Source: IIICB1 sp035968095 (lineage in GTDB: Bacteria; Cyanobacteriota; Cyanobacteriia; Cyanobacteriales; SIO1D9). From it: 22,507 nucleotides of DNA. This document shows positions 1 to 8,645 of this stretch, piece after piece. Position 1 is the first letter of the stretch, and each line of letters opens with the position of its first letter. The DNA is taken from contig JAWQFW010000058.1 in NCBI GenBank assembly GCA_035968095.1, forward strand, positions 1 to 22,507. The letters run 5' to 3'. The notes under the pieces were generated by a model. The model made no database searches. It was not told where the DNA came from and was given only the letters and a program-made list of their open reading frames with translations. The translations under genes were made by a program, and so were the position numbers.

Positions 1-51
1 CACCAGTCCCCAGTCCCCAATTACCCAGTCCCTAGTCCCTAATCCCGAATC
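1..51. repeat. Degenerate heptamer repeat tract (CCCAGTC type)
   Basis: Repeated CCAGTCC, CCCAATTA and CCCTAGT-like units fill the left edge and are cut by the window boundary. They are the complement of the GGGGACT/GGGGAAT units at 10327-10419. Short tandemly repeated heptamers of this kind are known between genes of filamentous cyanobacteria. No coding potential is seen. Confidence 0.75.
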
Positions 52-105
52 CTCTGCTTCCATGCTAGAGTCAGGATTAGAAGGGATTTTTAAGCAAAAA
101 AGATT

Positions 106-444
106 ATGAATGAAGATTTAGATAAGCGAAAAATTTTATCGGCGTTGAGTCATGGGTCAATTTTTATTAGTGCGCTGGTGTTGTCTGTGGCTATCCCGAT
201 CGCTATTTTATTCGTTTCTGATGACGAAATTGTCAAATCTAACGCCAGGGAAGCGCTCAATTTCCATTTTAATGTTTGGCTTTATGGCATTATTTTCGGT
301 GCGTTGATGATTATCGGGATTGGGTTTGTGCTTTTGTGGATTTTGGGGATTGTGACTCTGATTATGCCGATTATTGCGATTTTACAGGTGTTGAGTAATC
401 CTAACGATCCTTATCGCTATCCTTTCATTTTTCGCCTGCTCTAG
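106..444 (+). CDS. DUF4870 family small membrane protein
   Basis: A 112-residue, very hydrophobic protein of unknown biochemical role, expected in the cytoplasmic or thylakoid membrane. A short charged N-terminus (DLDKRK) leads into a conserved-looking stretch (ALSHGSIF) and a first hydrophobic segment at about residues 18-37. A polar segment with NAREALNFH follows, then two closely packed hydrophobic segments at about 57-100, and the protein ends in PYRYPFIFRLL. The NAREALNFH motif, the three-helix layout and the tail near YPF match DUF4870 (Tic20-like) proteins. The ATG at 106 is the first in frame; no clear Shine-Dalgarno is visible. The next gene, pds, starts 164 bp downstream in the same direction, but the gap holds a possible separate promoter, so co-transcription is not implied. 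Confidence 0.85.
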   Translation: MNEDLDKRKILSALSHGSIFISALVLSVAIPIAILFVSDDEIVKSNAREALNFHFNVWLYGIIFGALMIIGIGFVLLWILGIVTLIMPIIAILQVLSNPNDPYRYPFIFRLL

Positions 445-557
445 CGCTAAAAGCAGGGAGAATAAGTTAGAGTTGGCGATCGCTACACCGGGCTTAGGTT
501 AGCCTCCTTGATAACGGAAGTTTTCTCTTGGGCTGGAAAATGTAACGAAGTGCAAAG

Positions 558-563
558 TATAAT
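558..563 (+). promoter_or_regulatory. Possible -10 element upstream of phytoene desaturase
   Basis: A perfect TATAAT lies 45 bp before the pds start codon. No good -35 is present; TGGAAA at 534-539 with an 18-bp spacer is the nearest candidate. It is the best promoter-like sequence in the 445-608 gap, which also carries one HIP1 site (476-483). Confidence 0.35.
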
Positions 564-608
564 GAATGCCAGTATACACTAAGCACTAATTGGAATTAGA
601 AAGATTAA

Positions 609-2027
609 ATGCGGGTAGCGATCGCTGGGGCTGGTCTAGCAGGACTTTCTTGCGCCAAATACTTAACTGATGCAGGACATACTCCGATTGTCCTGGAACG
701 AGAGAATGTTCTCGGTGGTAAAGTTGCCGCTTGGCAAGATCAAGATGGAGACTGGTATGAAACTGGGCTTCATATTTTCTTTGGGGCATATCCGAATATG
801 CTTCAGTTGTTTAAAGAATTGAAGATTGAAGATCGGCTGCAATGGAAAGAACATACCATGATTTTCAATCAGCCGGAAGCGCCGGGAACTTATTCTCGCT
901 TTGATTTTCCTCGTCTTCCTGCTCCTTTCAATGGGGTGGTGGCGATTTTACGCAATAACGATCTGCTCACTTGGGGTGAAAAAATTCGCTTTGGCATTGG
1001 TTTGATTCCGGCAATGATTCGGGGTCAAAAGTATGTTGAAGAAATGGATAAATATACTTGGTCGGAGTGGATGAAAAAACAAAACATCCCCCCAAGGGTA
1101 GAGAAAGAAGTTTTTATTGCGATGTCGAAGGCGTTAAATTTTATTAATCCTGATGAAATTTCCGCGACAATTTTGTTAACGGCTTTGAATCGTTTTTTAC
1201 AAGAAACTGATGGGTCAAAAATGGCTTTTCTGGATGGTTCGCCAACAGAAAGATTATGTCAGCCTTTGGTTGATTATGTGACCGATAAAGGTGGCGAGGT
1301 GCGCTTGAATGCACCAGTGAAAGAGTTTTTATTAAATGAAGATCATACGGTGCGTGGCTTACTGCTTAAGGGTGGTGAGGTATTAACCGCAGATGCCTAT
1401 GTTTCGGCGATGCCTGTTGACCCGTTAAAATTAATGTTGCCTGAAGCTTGGCGAGAAATGGCTGAGTTTGAGAAGTTAGCAGGTTTAGTTGGGGTTCCGG
1501 TAATTAATTTACATTTGTGGTTTGACCGGAAATTAACTGATATCGATCATTTGCTGTTTTCGCGATCGCCACTTTTGAGTGTTTATGCCGACATGAGCAA
1601 TACCTGTAAAGCTTATGCCAATCCGGATCGCTCGATGCTGGAATTAGTCTTAGCTCCGGCTCAAGATTGGATCGGCAAATCCGACTCAGAAATTATTGAA
1701 GCAACAATGGCAGAGTTAAAAACTCTGTTCCCAGATCATTTTAACGGCGAAAATCAAGCTAAACTGCTTAAATATCACGTTGTGAAAACTCCTCGGTCGG
1801 TTTATAAGGCAACTCCGGGACGACAAGCACATCGTCCTAGCCAAAAAACGCCGATCGCTAACTTCTATCTTGCAGGTGATTATACTATGCAAGAATATTT
1901 AGGAAGTATGGAAGGAGCCGTGCTGTCAGGAAAATTAACTGCGGCTGCGATCGCGGCTGATTATCCTCAGCAATTGAACTCCTCTACTACACCTGCTCAA
2001 GCCGCAGTTTCAACCGTCGTTAGTTGA
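609..2027 (+). CDS. pds: 15-cis-phytoene desaturase (plant/cyanobacterial type)
   Basis: A 472-residue FAD-dependent desaturase that converts 15-cis-phytoene to zeta-carotene via phytofluene, passing electrons to plastoquinone at the photosynthetic membrane. The N-terminus begins at once with the dinucleotide-binding fold: GAGLAGLSCAKYL at about residues 7-19, followed by VLERENVLGGK, the end of the Rossmann beta-alpha-beta unit. The C-terminal FAD signature FYLAGDYTMQEYLGSMEGA is at about residues 419-437. Length and both signatures fit the Pds/CrtP family, not bacterial CrtI, which is longer and differs in sequence. The ATG at 609 is followed directly by the FAD motif, so a later start would break the fold. 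It lies 135 bp upstream of phytoene synthase on the same strand, an arrangement known in other cyanobacteria. The last ~15 residues are Ala/Ser/Thr-rich and probably disordered. Confidence 0.97.
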   Translation: MRVAIAGAGLAGLSCAKYLTDAGHTPIVLERENVLGGKVAAWQDQDGDWYETGLHIFFGAYPNMLQLFKELKIEDRLQWKEHTMIFNQPEAPGTYSRFDFPRLPAPFNGVVAILRNNDLLTWGEKIRFGIGLIPAMIRGQKYVEEMDKYTWSEWMKKQNIPPRVEKEVFIAMSKALNFINPDEISATILLTALNRFLQETDGSKMAFLDGSPTERLCQPLVDYVTDKGGEVRLNAPVKEFLLNEDHTVRGLLLKGGEVLTADAYVSAMPVDPLKLMLPEAWREMAEFEKLAGLVGVPVINLHLWFDRKLTDIDHLLFSRSPLLSVYADMSNTCKAYANPDRSMLELVLAPAQDWIGKSDSEIIEATMAELKTLFPDHFNGENQAKLLKYHVVKTPRSVYKATPGRQAHRPSQKTPIANFYLAGDYTMQEYLGSMEGAVLSGKLTAAAIAADYPQQLNSSTTPAQAAVSTVVS

Positions 2028-2162
2028 TTTAGCAGCTTAAATGCTAAGAATTTACGACAATTTTGACTGTTGATTGACCAGAAAAGGCAATAGAATGCGA
2101 CAATTCTAATGGCTTGCGGCTGCTCGAAAGCCGACAATAGATAATTTCTTCGCCTGCGATGA

Positions 2163-3092
2163 ATGCTGCAACTGTCTAAACCTCAACCAATGAGAAAGCT
2201 TGCCTCGGTAGCCGAGGCATACGAACACTGTCGTCAAATTACGGCAAAATACTCGAAGACGTTTTACCTCGGCACTTTGTTAATGCCCAAAGCCAAGCGT
2301 CAAGCAATTTGGGCTATTTATGTTTGGTGTCGTCGTACTGATGAACTTGTAGACGGACCAGAGTCAGATTTTACTACCCCGGAAACTCTCCAGCTTTGGG
2401 AAGAACGCTTGGAGTCGCTTTTTGCGGGACAACCCCTGGATGACCTTGATGTGGCGCTAGTAGATTCTCTGGAACGCTTCCCTATTGAGATTAAACCTTT
2501 TCGGGATATGATCGCGGGACAACAGATGGATCTCTACCGCAGTCGTTACGAAACTTTTAAGGAGTTGGAACTCTACTGTTATCGGGTTGCGGGAACGGTA
2601 GGTTTGATGTCCAATGCGGTTTTGGGGTGCGATCGCCACTATCTTACTGCTCCTTGGCACAACCAGGAAGCTAATTACATTCCGACTCAAGAAGCGATCG
2701 CTCTGGGAATTGCTAACCAACTTACTAATATTCTGCGGGATGTCGGTGAGGATGCCGAGCGAGGACGAATTTATCTCCCTCTGGAAGATTTGGCTCGCTT
2801 TAATTACTCTGAAGCAGATTTATTGAATCGGAAAATTGATGAGCGCTGGCGCGAACTGATGCGCTTTGAAATTAAACGCGCTCGTCAGTTTTATCGAGAT
2901 GCTGAAGAAGGTATTCGCGCCCTCTCTCGTGACTCCCGTTGGCCTGTTTGGGCCGCTTTGATGCTTTATCAAGGTATTCTCGATGTGATCGAGCGTAATG
3001 ATTATGATGTCTTTAACAAAAGGGCTTTTGTTCCTCAAGGGGAAAAAATGCTTTATCTCCCGGTTGCTTGGTTGAGGGCGCAAGTTCTTTAG
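2163..3092 (+). CDS. crtB: 15-cis-phytoene synthase
   Basis: A 309-residue squalene/phytoene-synthase-fold enzyme that condenses two geranylgeranyl diphosphates into 15-cis-phytoene, the committed step of carotenoid synthesis. Two aspartate-rich Mg-diphosphate motifs are visible: DELVD at residues 60-64 (within WCRRTDELVDGP) and DVGED at 193-197 (within NILRDVGEDAERGRIYLP). The family motif YSKTFYLG is near the N-terminus. The chosen ATG gives a short leader before the first helix; the ATG at 2190 (MRKLASV) is a possible alternative. The gene follows pds by 135 bp, so the desaturase acts on the product of this enzyme. The two may share a transcript, but the gap holds a small hairpin (2029-2047) and room for a promoter. 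A terminator-like hairpin follows at 3101. Confidence 0.97.
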   Translation: MLQLSKPQPMRKLASVAEAYEHCRQITAKYSKTFYLGTLLMPKAKRQAIWAIYVWCRRTDELVDGPESDFTTPETLQLWEERLESLFAGQPLDDLDVALVDSLERFPIEIKPFRDMIAGQQMDLYRSRYETFKELELYCYRVAGTVGLMSNAVLGCDRHYLTAPWHNQEANYIPTQEAIALGIANQLTNILRDVGEDAERGRIYLPLEDLARFNYSEADLLNRKIDERWRELMRFEIKRARQFYRDAEEGIRALSRDSRWPVWAALMLYQGILDVIERNDYDVFNKRAFVPQGEKMLYLPVAWLRAQVL

Positions 3093-3100
3093 CTTTTTCC

Positions 3101-3152
3101 TTGGTCAGGTGTCGCTTTTTCGGCAGTTGACCAAAAGGGATTGCTTTTTTTT
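3101..3152 (+). terminator. Terminator-like hairpin after crtB
   Basis: TTGGTCA (3101-3107) pairs with TGACCAA (3128-3134), and TGTCG pairs with CGGCA inside it around a CTTTTT loop. A run of eight T follows at 3145-3152, about ten bases after the stem. That distance is longer than in a classical intrinsic terminator. It sits in the convergent gap between crtB and the cyclase. Confidence 0.45.
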
Positions 3153-3283
3153 CAGTTTGATGATACTATCAAAAAATGATATTTATTTATAATCAAAATA
3201 TAAGCGTCAGATTTTTTTTGCTAATATCCCATTATAATTAGTATAGCGTCAAGTTACCAAAAATTTTGTAGCTTTCGATACAT

Positions 3284-4759
3284 TTACCCATTTTTTTGTT
3301 CTCGGACTAACAACTGATAAATAGCGAGTGGTTGTTCTTTACCCTTAACCTTAACCGAATCATCAACCAAATGAAGTTGAAAAGCCTTCGAGTCAGCCAA
3401 TGCAACTAAAACCGACTCAGTAAGCAAAACATCACAATGGTACTTACGAGTAAGATTTTCCACACGCGAAGCAACATTAACAGTATCACCAATCACAGTA
3501 GACTCAATGCGAGAAGCAAAACCCACAGTCCCCATCACCACTTCACCTTGGTGAATACCAATCCCAATTTCAAGATTAGGCAAAGCCTGACGAATTCGTT
3601 CCTGATTAAAATCTCGTAGTGCAGAGTGCATAGCTAAAGCAGCTTCGAGGGCGCAATCAGTATTTTCTTCATCAAAAAGCGCCATAATTGCATCACCGAT
3701 ATACTTATCGATAAAACCGCCAGACTTTTCAATCACAGCCCCCATACAAGCGAGATAATCATTTAATAAAGCAAAAGTTTCCCAAGGAGACATTTGTTCC
3801 GACATCGAAGTATAACCACGAATATCAGCAAAAAGAATCGTCATCGTGCGAGTAGCAGCCACACCCACCTGAATATTTTCAATCCCCTCAGAAGCAATCA
3901 CTTTGAGAAACTTATCCGGGACAAAGCGTTCAAAAGATTCCAAAGTTCGTTGTTGCTTATTAAAAGACATTTGTAAAGCCCAAGCCATATCATTAAAAGC
4001 CGCAGCTAACTGTCCAATTTCATCACGAAGAGGAACTTCGGCGCGATGTTCCAAGTCACCCGCAGCAATTTTCGCAGCGCTAACCTGTAAACGTTGTAGT
4101 GGATAACTCAATTGTCTAGCGAGGATATAAGCACCCACCAAACCACAACTAAGCCCCAACCCACCAACAGCCAAAGCTTTAACAACTCCTTGAATCACAG
4201 CTTGGTTAACTTCTCGTAGAGAAACACCCAGACGTAAAGTCCCAATTTTTTCACCTTGAGAATTACGGACATCATAAGCCACCTCGATAATTTCTTCACC
4301 GCGTTTAGCCCTGACTTCTCCTGGGGGAAACTCCAAATCACGGAGAATAACCGTGTCAAAAATTTTAGCACCATCGGGTAAATTCAAAGAAGCTTCAGTT
4401 TGGGACAAAGGGACAGCATCAGGGATATATTGTCCCCTAAAATCTTCGGGTAAAGCCGCCACAATTTCATTATTCAGACGTGCATCAGAAACGAAAAGAT
4501 AAACTAATTCTTGATTACGCTCAAACAGAAGATTAATGTTGAGACGAATTTCACTCCAGCTTTGAATCACCAAAGGATTTACCCAAGCATTAGCCAAAGC
4601 GACAACCATTTGTTGTGCTTGTTTGCGCTTTTGTTGACGGTAGACATGATTTACCTCCTGCACCCAGAGTAAGACTACTGCTCCAGCGATCGCTACAATC
4701 AATAATATCGTTGCGGTCATTATGCGAGTATGGATAGAACGAAATAAAGGTTTTTTCAT
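3284..4759 (-). CDS. Membrane adenylate cyclase, class IIIb, with sensor loop and HAMP
   Basis: A 491-residue membrane protein (from ATG 4759) predicted to make cAMP from ATP. Numbered from an upstream GTG at 4789, the order is: TM helix about 24-43, a non-cytoplasmic sensor region about 45-200, TM helix about 203-223, HAMP about 224-277, then the cyclase domain from about 310. Catalytic residues are visible: metal-binding Asp322 (LFADIRGYT) and Asp366 (KYIGDAIMALF), and transition-state Asn438 and Arg442 (TVNVASRVE). Purine-specifying residues are Lys362 and Thr431. The Lys/Thr pair is typical of class IIIb adenylate cyclases, a group that includes bicarbonate-stimulated enzymes. I prefer ATG 4759 because the ten codons before it lie in intergenic-type heptamer sequence (GTTGGTA) and start with GTG. 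It is divergent from recQ. Confidence 0.92.
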   Translation of the reverse strand: MKKPLFRSIHTRIMTATILLIVAIAGAVVLLWVQEVNHVYRQQKRKQAQQMVVALANAWVNPLVIQSWSEIRLNINLLFERNQELVYLFVSDARLNNEIVAALPEDFRGQYIPDAVPLSQTEASLNLPDGAKIFDTVILRDLEFPPGEVRAKRGEEIIEVAYDVRNSQGEKIGTLRLGVSLREVNQAVIQGVVKALAVGGLGLSCGLVGAYILARQLSYPLQRLQVSAAKIAAGDLEHRAEVPLRDEIGQLAAAFNDMAWALQMSFNKQQRTLESFERFVPDKFLKVIASEGIENIQVGVAATRTMTILFADIRGYTSMSEQMSPWETFALLNDYLACMGAVIEKSGGFIDKYIGDAIMALFDEENTDCALEAALAMHSALRDFNQERIRQALPNLEIGIGIHQGEVVMGTVGFASRIESTVIGDTVNVASRVENLTRKYHCDVLLTESVLVALADSKAFQLHLVDDSVKVKGKEQPLAIYQLLVREQKNG

Positions 4760-4765
4760 CTGACG

Positions 4766-4803
4766 GTTGAGAGGTTGGTAGTTTGCCACTGGGTAGTTGG
4801 TAT
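4766..4803. repeat. GTTGGTA heptamer copies in the cyclase leader
   Basis: GGTTGGTAG and, 20 bases on, GGTAGTTGGTA are short copies of the heptamer family that also precedes the lipoprotein gene at 8602. They lie directly before the preferred start of the minus-strand cyclase, where a Shine-Dalgarno would be expected; none is seen. Confidence 0.5.
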
Positions 4804-4873
4804 TTTACTGGCTGAGTGAGTTTTTCTGACTCTGTACCTCCTTCGCTAGTGTGTGTATTGGCAATCAAGAACA

Positions 4874-7006
4874 ATGAATAGTCCCATCCATGTTAATTCC
4901 CTGGAAGCAAAACTCAAATACTTTTTTGGTTTCGATTCTTTTCGTCCCGGACAAAAAGAGATTGTCGAAGCGGCGTTGGCAAATCGTGATTTGTTAGTGG
5001 TGATGCCGACGGGTGGAGGTAAGTCGGTTTGTTTTCAGCTACCTGCATTACTCAAACCAGGTTTAACCGTAGTAGTTTCGCCTTTAATTGCGCTGATGCA
5101 AGATCAGGTGCAAGCTTTATTAAAAAATGGGATTCAGGCTACCTTTTTAAATAGTAGTTTGGATTGGGAGGAGACGCGATCGCGCACCAGGGCAATTCTC
5201 CAAGGCGAAATCAAATTACTTTATCTTGCCCCTGAAAAACTCTTAAGTGAGAATTTTTTAGCTTTTTTACAGCAAGTAAATTCTCAAGTCGGGATTGCGG
5301 GTTTCGCAATTGATGAAGCACATTGTGTTTCCGAGTGGGGACACGATTTTCGTCCGGAATATCGTCAGTTACGTCAACTCAGAAAATCTTACCCCCAAGT
5401 CCCATTTTTCGCGTTAACGGCGACAGCAACGGCACGAGTACGCCAAGATATTATCGAACAATTAGGGCTACGACAACCTTACTTTCCTGCGGCTAGTTTT
5501 GACCGTCCCAATTTGTACTACGAAGTGCGTCAAAAACAGCAATCTTCTTACCGAGAAATTTTACAGCAAATTAAGTCAACTGATGGTTCGGGAATTATTT
5601 ATTGTCTGAGTCGCAAAAAAGTCGCAGAAATTGCTTTTCGCTTGCAGCAAGATCGCATCAAGGCTTTACCTTATCATGCAGGAATGTCGGCTCAAGAAAG
5701 GGCAGCTAACCAAACTAGCTTTTTGCGAGACGATATCCAAGTGATTGTCGCCACGATCGCGTTTGGGATGGGAATTAATAAACCGGATGTGCGTTTTGTG
5801 ATTCACTACGATTTACCGCGCAGTTTGGAAAATTATTACCAAGAAGCAGGTAGGGCTGGCAGAGATGGAGAGAAGGCTAATTGTTGGTTATATTTCAGCT
5901 ATGCTGATGTGGCGAAAGTCAAGTATTTGATCGAAAAAAAGCCAGATTTAAATGAACAACGTCTGGCTTTACAACAGTTACGACAAGTCATTGATTATGG
6001 TGCGAGTACGGAATGCCGTCGGCGGATTTTATTAGGTTATTTTGGTGAGGATTTTCCGGGTAATTGTGGTAAGTGTGATAATTGTCTCAATCCCGAACCG
6101 AAAGAAGATTGGACGATTGAAGCGCAAATGTTTCTTTCTTGTGTTGCGCGTTGTCAGCAAAAGTTCGGGATGACGCACATTATTGATGTTTTAAGAGGTT
6201 CGCGCAATAAAAAAGTGATGCAATATAATCATCATTTACTTTCTACTCACGGTATTGGGAAAGATAAATCTATTGATGCTTGGAAAATGTTGGGACGTTC
6301 TTTATTGCATCAAAATTTATTAACTCAAACGACAGATGGTTATTCGGTTTTGAAGTTAAATGATTACAGTTGGGAGATATTACGCAAACAACGTTCGGTA
6401 ACAATTGCGGTTCCGAGTCAGAAGAAAAGTCAAGCGCGCGGGGCTGAGTCAAATCGCAGAATTGAAGTTGATGCTCTTTTCCAAAAATTGCGTCAGTTAC
6501 GCAAGCAAATTGCGGATGAACAAGCGATTCCTCCTTATATGATTTTTGCTGATTCTACGCTCAAGTTAATGGCACTTCAGCAACCGCAATCTTTGAAGGA
6601 GTTGGCACAACTTTCTGGTGTTGGTGATTATAAACTTGCTTATTATGGTCAGCAGTTTGTTGCTGAAGTTGTTGCTCATTGTCGAGAGCAAAATGAAGTT
6701 AGTCTGAGTGATACTCTGAAGTTAACTTTGCAGTTGTATCAGCAAGGTTTGAATTTAGAGGAAATTGCTCACCAAAGGCTTTTTGCTACGAGTACGATCG
6801 CGACTCATCTGGCTCAATTAATTGAGTTTGGAGAAATTAACGAAATCGAGCGTTTGGTAACTCCGGAACGTCAGGAGAAGATTAAAGCCGCGATCGCTAT
6901 TTTGGGTAATCAGGCTTTACGACCTCTACGTGAGTTTCTGGGAGCAGGTTATACTTATGAGGAAATTCGTTTGGTTGTTGCTTGTTTACGACGGGATTCT
7001 GGTTAG
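4874..7006 (+). CDS. recQ: ATP-dependent DNA helicase RecQ
   Basis: A 710-residue 3'-5' superfamily 2 DNA helicase used in recombination and stalled-fork repair. Walker A MPTGGGKS has Lys50. DEAH is at 147-150, followed by the RecQ-typical CVSEWGHDFR aromatic loop. Motif VI QEAGRAGRDG is at 323-332. Zinc-binding cysteines are 381, 398, 401 and 404 (GNCGKCDNC). A winged-helix RQC region lies at about 410-510, an HRDC domain at about 533-608, and a C-terminal helix-turn-helix domain at about 612-705 (HTH_40-like, with EEIAHQRLFATSTIATHL). The domain set is complete. The frame extends upstream to a GTG at 4853, but ATG 4874 gives the usual N-terminus (residues SLEAKLKYFFGFDSFRPGQ). It is divergent from the cyclase with only about 115 bp between starts, so both promoters must lie in that gap. 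A weak hairpin terminator follows. Confidence 0.97.
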   Translation: MNSPIHVNSLEAKLKYFFGFDSFRPGQKEIVEAALANRDLLVVMPTGGGKSVCFQLPALLKPGLTVVVSPLIALMQDQVQALLKNGIQATFLNSSLDWEETRSRTRAILQGEIKLLYLAPEKLLSENFLAFLQQVNSQVGIAGFAIDEAHCVSEWGHDFRPEYRQLRQLRKSYPQVPFFALTATATARVRQDIIEQLGLRQPYFPAASFDRPNLYYEVRQKQQSSYREILQQIKSTDGSGIIYCLSRKKVAEIAFRLQQDRIKALPYHAGMSAQERAANQTSFLRDDIQVIVATIAFGMGINKPDVRFVIHYDLPRSLENYYQEAGRAGRDGEKANCWLYFSYADVAKVKYLIEKKPDLNEQRLALQQLRQVIDYGASTECRRRILLGYFGEDFPGNCGKCDNCLNPEPKEDWTIEAQMFLSCVARCQQKFGMTHIIDVLRGSRNKKVMQYNHHLLSTHGIGKDKSIDAWKMLGRSLLHQNLLTQTTDGYSVLKLNDYSWEILRKQRSVTIAVPSQKKSQARGAESNRRIEVDALFQKLRQLRKQIADEQAIPPYMIFADSTLKLMALQQPQSLKELAQLSGVGDYKLAYYGQQFVAEVVAHCREQNEVSLSDTLKLTLQLYQQGLNLEEIAHQRLFATSTIATHLAQLIEFGEINEIERLVTPERQEKIKAAIAILGNQALRPLREFLGAGYTYEEIRLVVACLRRDSG

Positions 7007-7008
7007 TG

Positions 7009-7034
7009 ATTGGGAATTGGGGATTGGGGATTGA
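7009..7034. repeat. GGGGATT heptamer tract after recQ
   Basis: Three consecutive GGGAATT/GGGGATT units begin two bases after the recQ stop codon. They belong to the same heptamer family as the tracts at 10327-10419 and 22385-22406. Confidence 0.65.
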
Positions 7035-7036
7035 CG

Positions 7037-7068
7037 CAGCTTGATTGTGAGAAAATAAGCTGATTTTT
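7037..7068 (+). terminator. Weak intrinsic terminator candidate of recQ
   Basis: CAGCTT (7037-7042) pairs perfectly with AAGCTG (7057-7062) across a 14-base loop, followed by ATTTTT. The stem is short, so this is a plausible but weak rho-independent terminator. Confidence 0.35.
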
Positions 7069-7604
7069 GGGAAAATAGGCACAAGTATCGATAATTAACT
7101 TGAGAATCTTTGATTTTTCAAAGAATATTAATTATTTGAATATAAGGATAATCTGAAATAACTTTTACTGCTTGCTGTTGCTGGTATTTAGCTTTTTTTA
7201 GTCGATATTTCGGCTGGAAATTTAATAAACAAAAGTTTTAGGTTCATTAATTAATGATTTAAAATTTTAATGAACAAAAAAAAATTGCGAGGTGATTGCT
7301 AAAACTAACTAAAAATTATTTTCAATTAATTAACGGTTTTTCAAGGGCTTGCGCTTCGCTGTCAAATATGATACAAAATAATAAAGATGCTATTTTAGCC
7401 TTCTTTTAACTATTTTCTAAAATTAAGTCACAAACCCAGTAATCTTATCGGAAAAAACGCCAAAACTTTAGCAAAATTTAATTTTTCCGGGAAAAATAGG
7501 TAGAGAAAAACACTTTTTTTTATTAAGTATAGATACTCAGGGTAGAGATACTTATTGACATTTGCTAAAAAATATGCAGCAAAGCCTAAAACAAGACATC
7601 AATA
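7069..7604. other. AT-rich convergent intergenic region, no gene seen
   Basis: This stretch lies between the 3' ends of recQ and the lipoprotein gene. I see no reading frame worth calling. It contains a perfect 9-bp inverted repeat, GTTCATTAA (7242-7250) with TTAATGAAC (7267-7275), followed by an A-run. A smaller TTTGCT/AGCAAA pair lies near 7561-7583. Neither has a proper U-tract for the genes that end here. The rest is low-complexity A+T. Confidence 0.7.
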
Positions 7605-8600
7605 CTATTCAACCAGAATTTGTTCCACAAAAGTCAGCCAAGGGGGATCTTGGGGAAAAAACTCCTGACAATTAGGAGAAAAAGCGAGAGTAACCGGACC
7701 ACCCATGCGCGAGGGAATCGGTTGACGTTTTTTTCCCCAAGCAGTAGCCAGCAGTACATCGCAACCGCGAACAGCAGACATTGGCATTTGAATCGGCTGG
7801 TGAGAATTGCGCTTAAGAATCGACTTACCTTGAACGATCGCCCTTTCACCAGACTCAATCTTCGCAGCCGACAAAACATCGCGAAGACGCACGCCGTGGA
7901 GTTGAACCTTACCCGGCGACCAACCGCTATAACCAACAGCCTCTTCAATCGTCACTTGGGGTAACTTTGCCAAAGAGCGAGCATTAAATTTTTTGTCAGC
8001 AACTTGGAGACTAAGATCGGGAGTTCCAGCGATCGCGTGAGTCAGATAAAATATCCAATAGCGATCGTCATACTTTTGTTGTAATTGGGGATAATCAGTG
8101 TAAGGAAACACCAAATACAGTGGACCGCCATTAGAACGAGAAATTGGCTGATTATCTTTTTCAAAAGCTATAATAATCGGATATTTCTGTAAATCCGCCC
8201 AACTTACCGTGACGCGATAACCATCATCAGCAACAAAAGTCACTTCAGTAACATCAGAATCAACATTATAGCGATCGAGAACAGTAGCAACCTTAACGCC
8301 ACGAAACTCATGAGTTGACTCAGCACCGAGACTGTTATGAGGGTCAGTCGTAACCACCGAGATCGTCTCCAAATTCTTAAGTTCAGACAGACTCAAAGAA
8401 ACAGTTTTGCTTTGGTTAATTTCACCTTGAACAAGTAACTGCCATGACTCAAACTGCTGATTTTGGTTGCGATTTTTCTCGAAAATTGCATTAGCCGCGA
8501 TCGCCTCTTCATGTAATTGCGTTAATTCAGCCTCGCTATAACCAGAATCACAACTGGTCAACAAAGCCAAAACCGCAAAAACACCGAGATTTTTCTTCAT
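7605..8600 (-). CDS. Lipoprotein with two tandem molybdopterin-oxidoreductase-like domains
   Basis: A 331-residue exported protein. The N-terminus is a lipoprotein signal (MKKNLGVFAVLALLTSC) with a lipobox LLTSC and acceptor Cys17; Asp at +2 is notable. A short helical region follows, then two related copies of a domain resembling the Mo-cofactor domain of sulfite oxidases (Oxidored_molyb, PF00174-like). Copy 1 has EFRGVKVATVLDRYNVDS and PISRSNGGPLYLVFP at residues 98-166. Copy 2 has QLHGVRLRDVLSAAKIES and PIPSRMGGPVTLAFSP at 233-309. The only cysteines are 17, 280 and 311, so the Cys that normally ligates Mo near the start of this domain appears absent from both copies. It could be a non-catalytic relative or a binding protein. 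It is the last gene of a three-gene minus-strand cluster, 45 bp after the thioredoxin-fold gene. Family assignment is moderate; substrate is unknown. Confidence 0.8.
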   Translation of the reverse strand: MKKNLGVFAVLALLTSCDSGYSEAELTQLHEEAIAANAIFEKNRNQNQQFESWQLLVQGEINQSKTVSLSLSELKNLETISVVTTDPHNSLGAESTHEFRGVKVATVLDRYNVDSDVTEVTFVADDGYRVTVSWADLQKYPIIIAFEKDNQPISRSNGGPLYLVFPYTDYPQLQQKYDDRYWIFYLTHAIAGTPDLSLQVADKKFNARSLAKLPQVTIEEAVGYSGWSPGKVQLHGVRLRDVLSAAKIESGERAIVQGKSILKRNSHQPIQMPMSAVRGCDVLLATAWGKKRQPIPSRMGGPVTLAFSPNCQEFFPQDPPWLTFVEQILVE

Positions 8601-8617
8601 TGTTGGTAGTTGGTAGT
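8601..8617. repeat. GTTGGTA heptamer pair in the lipoprotein leader
   Basis: TTGGTAGTTGGTAG abuts the ATG of the minus-strand lipoprotein gene, so on the coding strand the leader reads ACTACCAACTACCAACA then ATG. No Shine-Dalgarno is present. Confidence 0.55.
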
Positions 8618-8645
8618 CAGTATTTAAGACAAATTTCCACTCAAC

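Noticed and set aside
3158..3176. TTTGAT/ATCAAA hairpin as terminator
   Set aside because: It is followed by A residues on the plus strand and lacks a U-tract in either useful direction.
7242..7275. Inverted repeat as terminator of the lipoprotein gene
   Set aside because: The A-run follows the stem on the plus strand, so the minus-strand transcript would have U before the hairpin and not after it.
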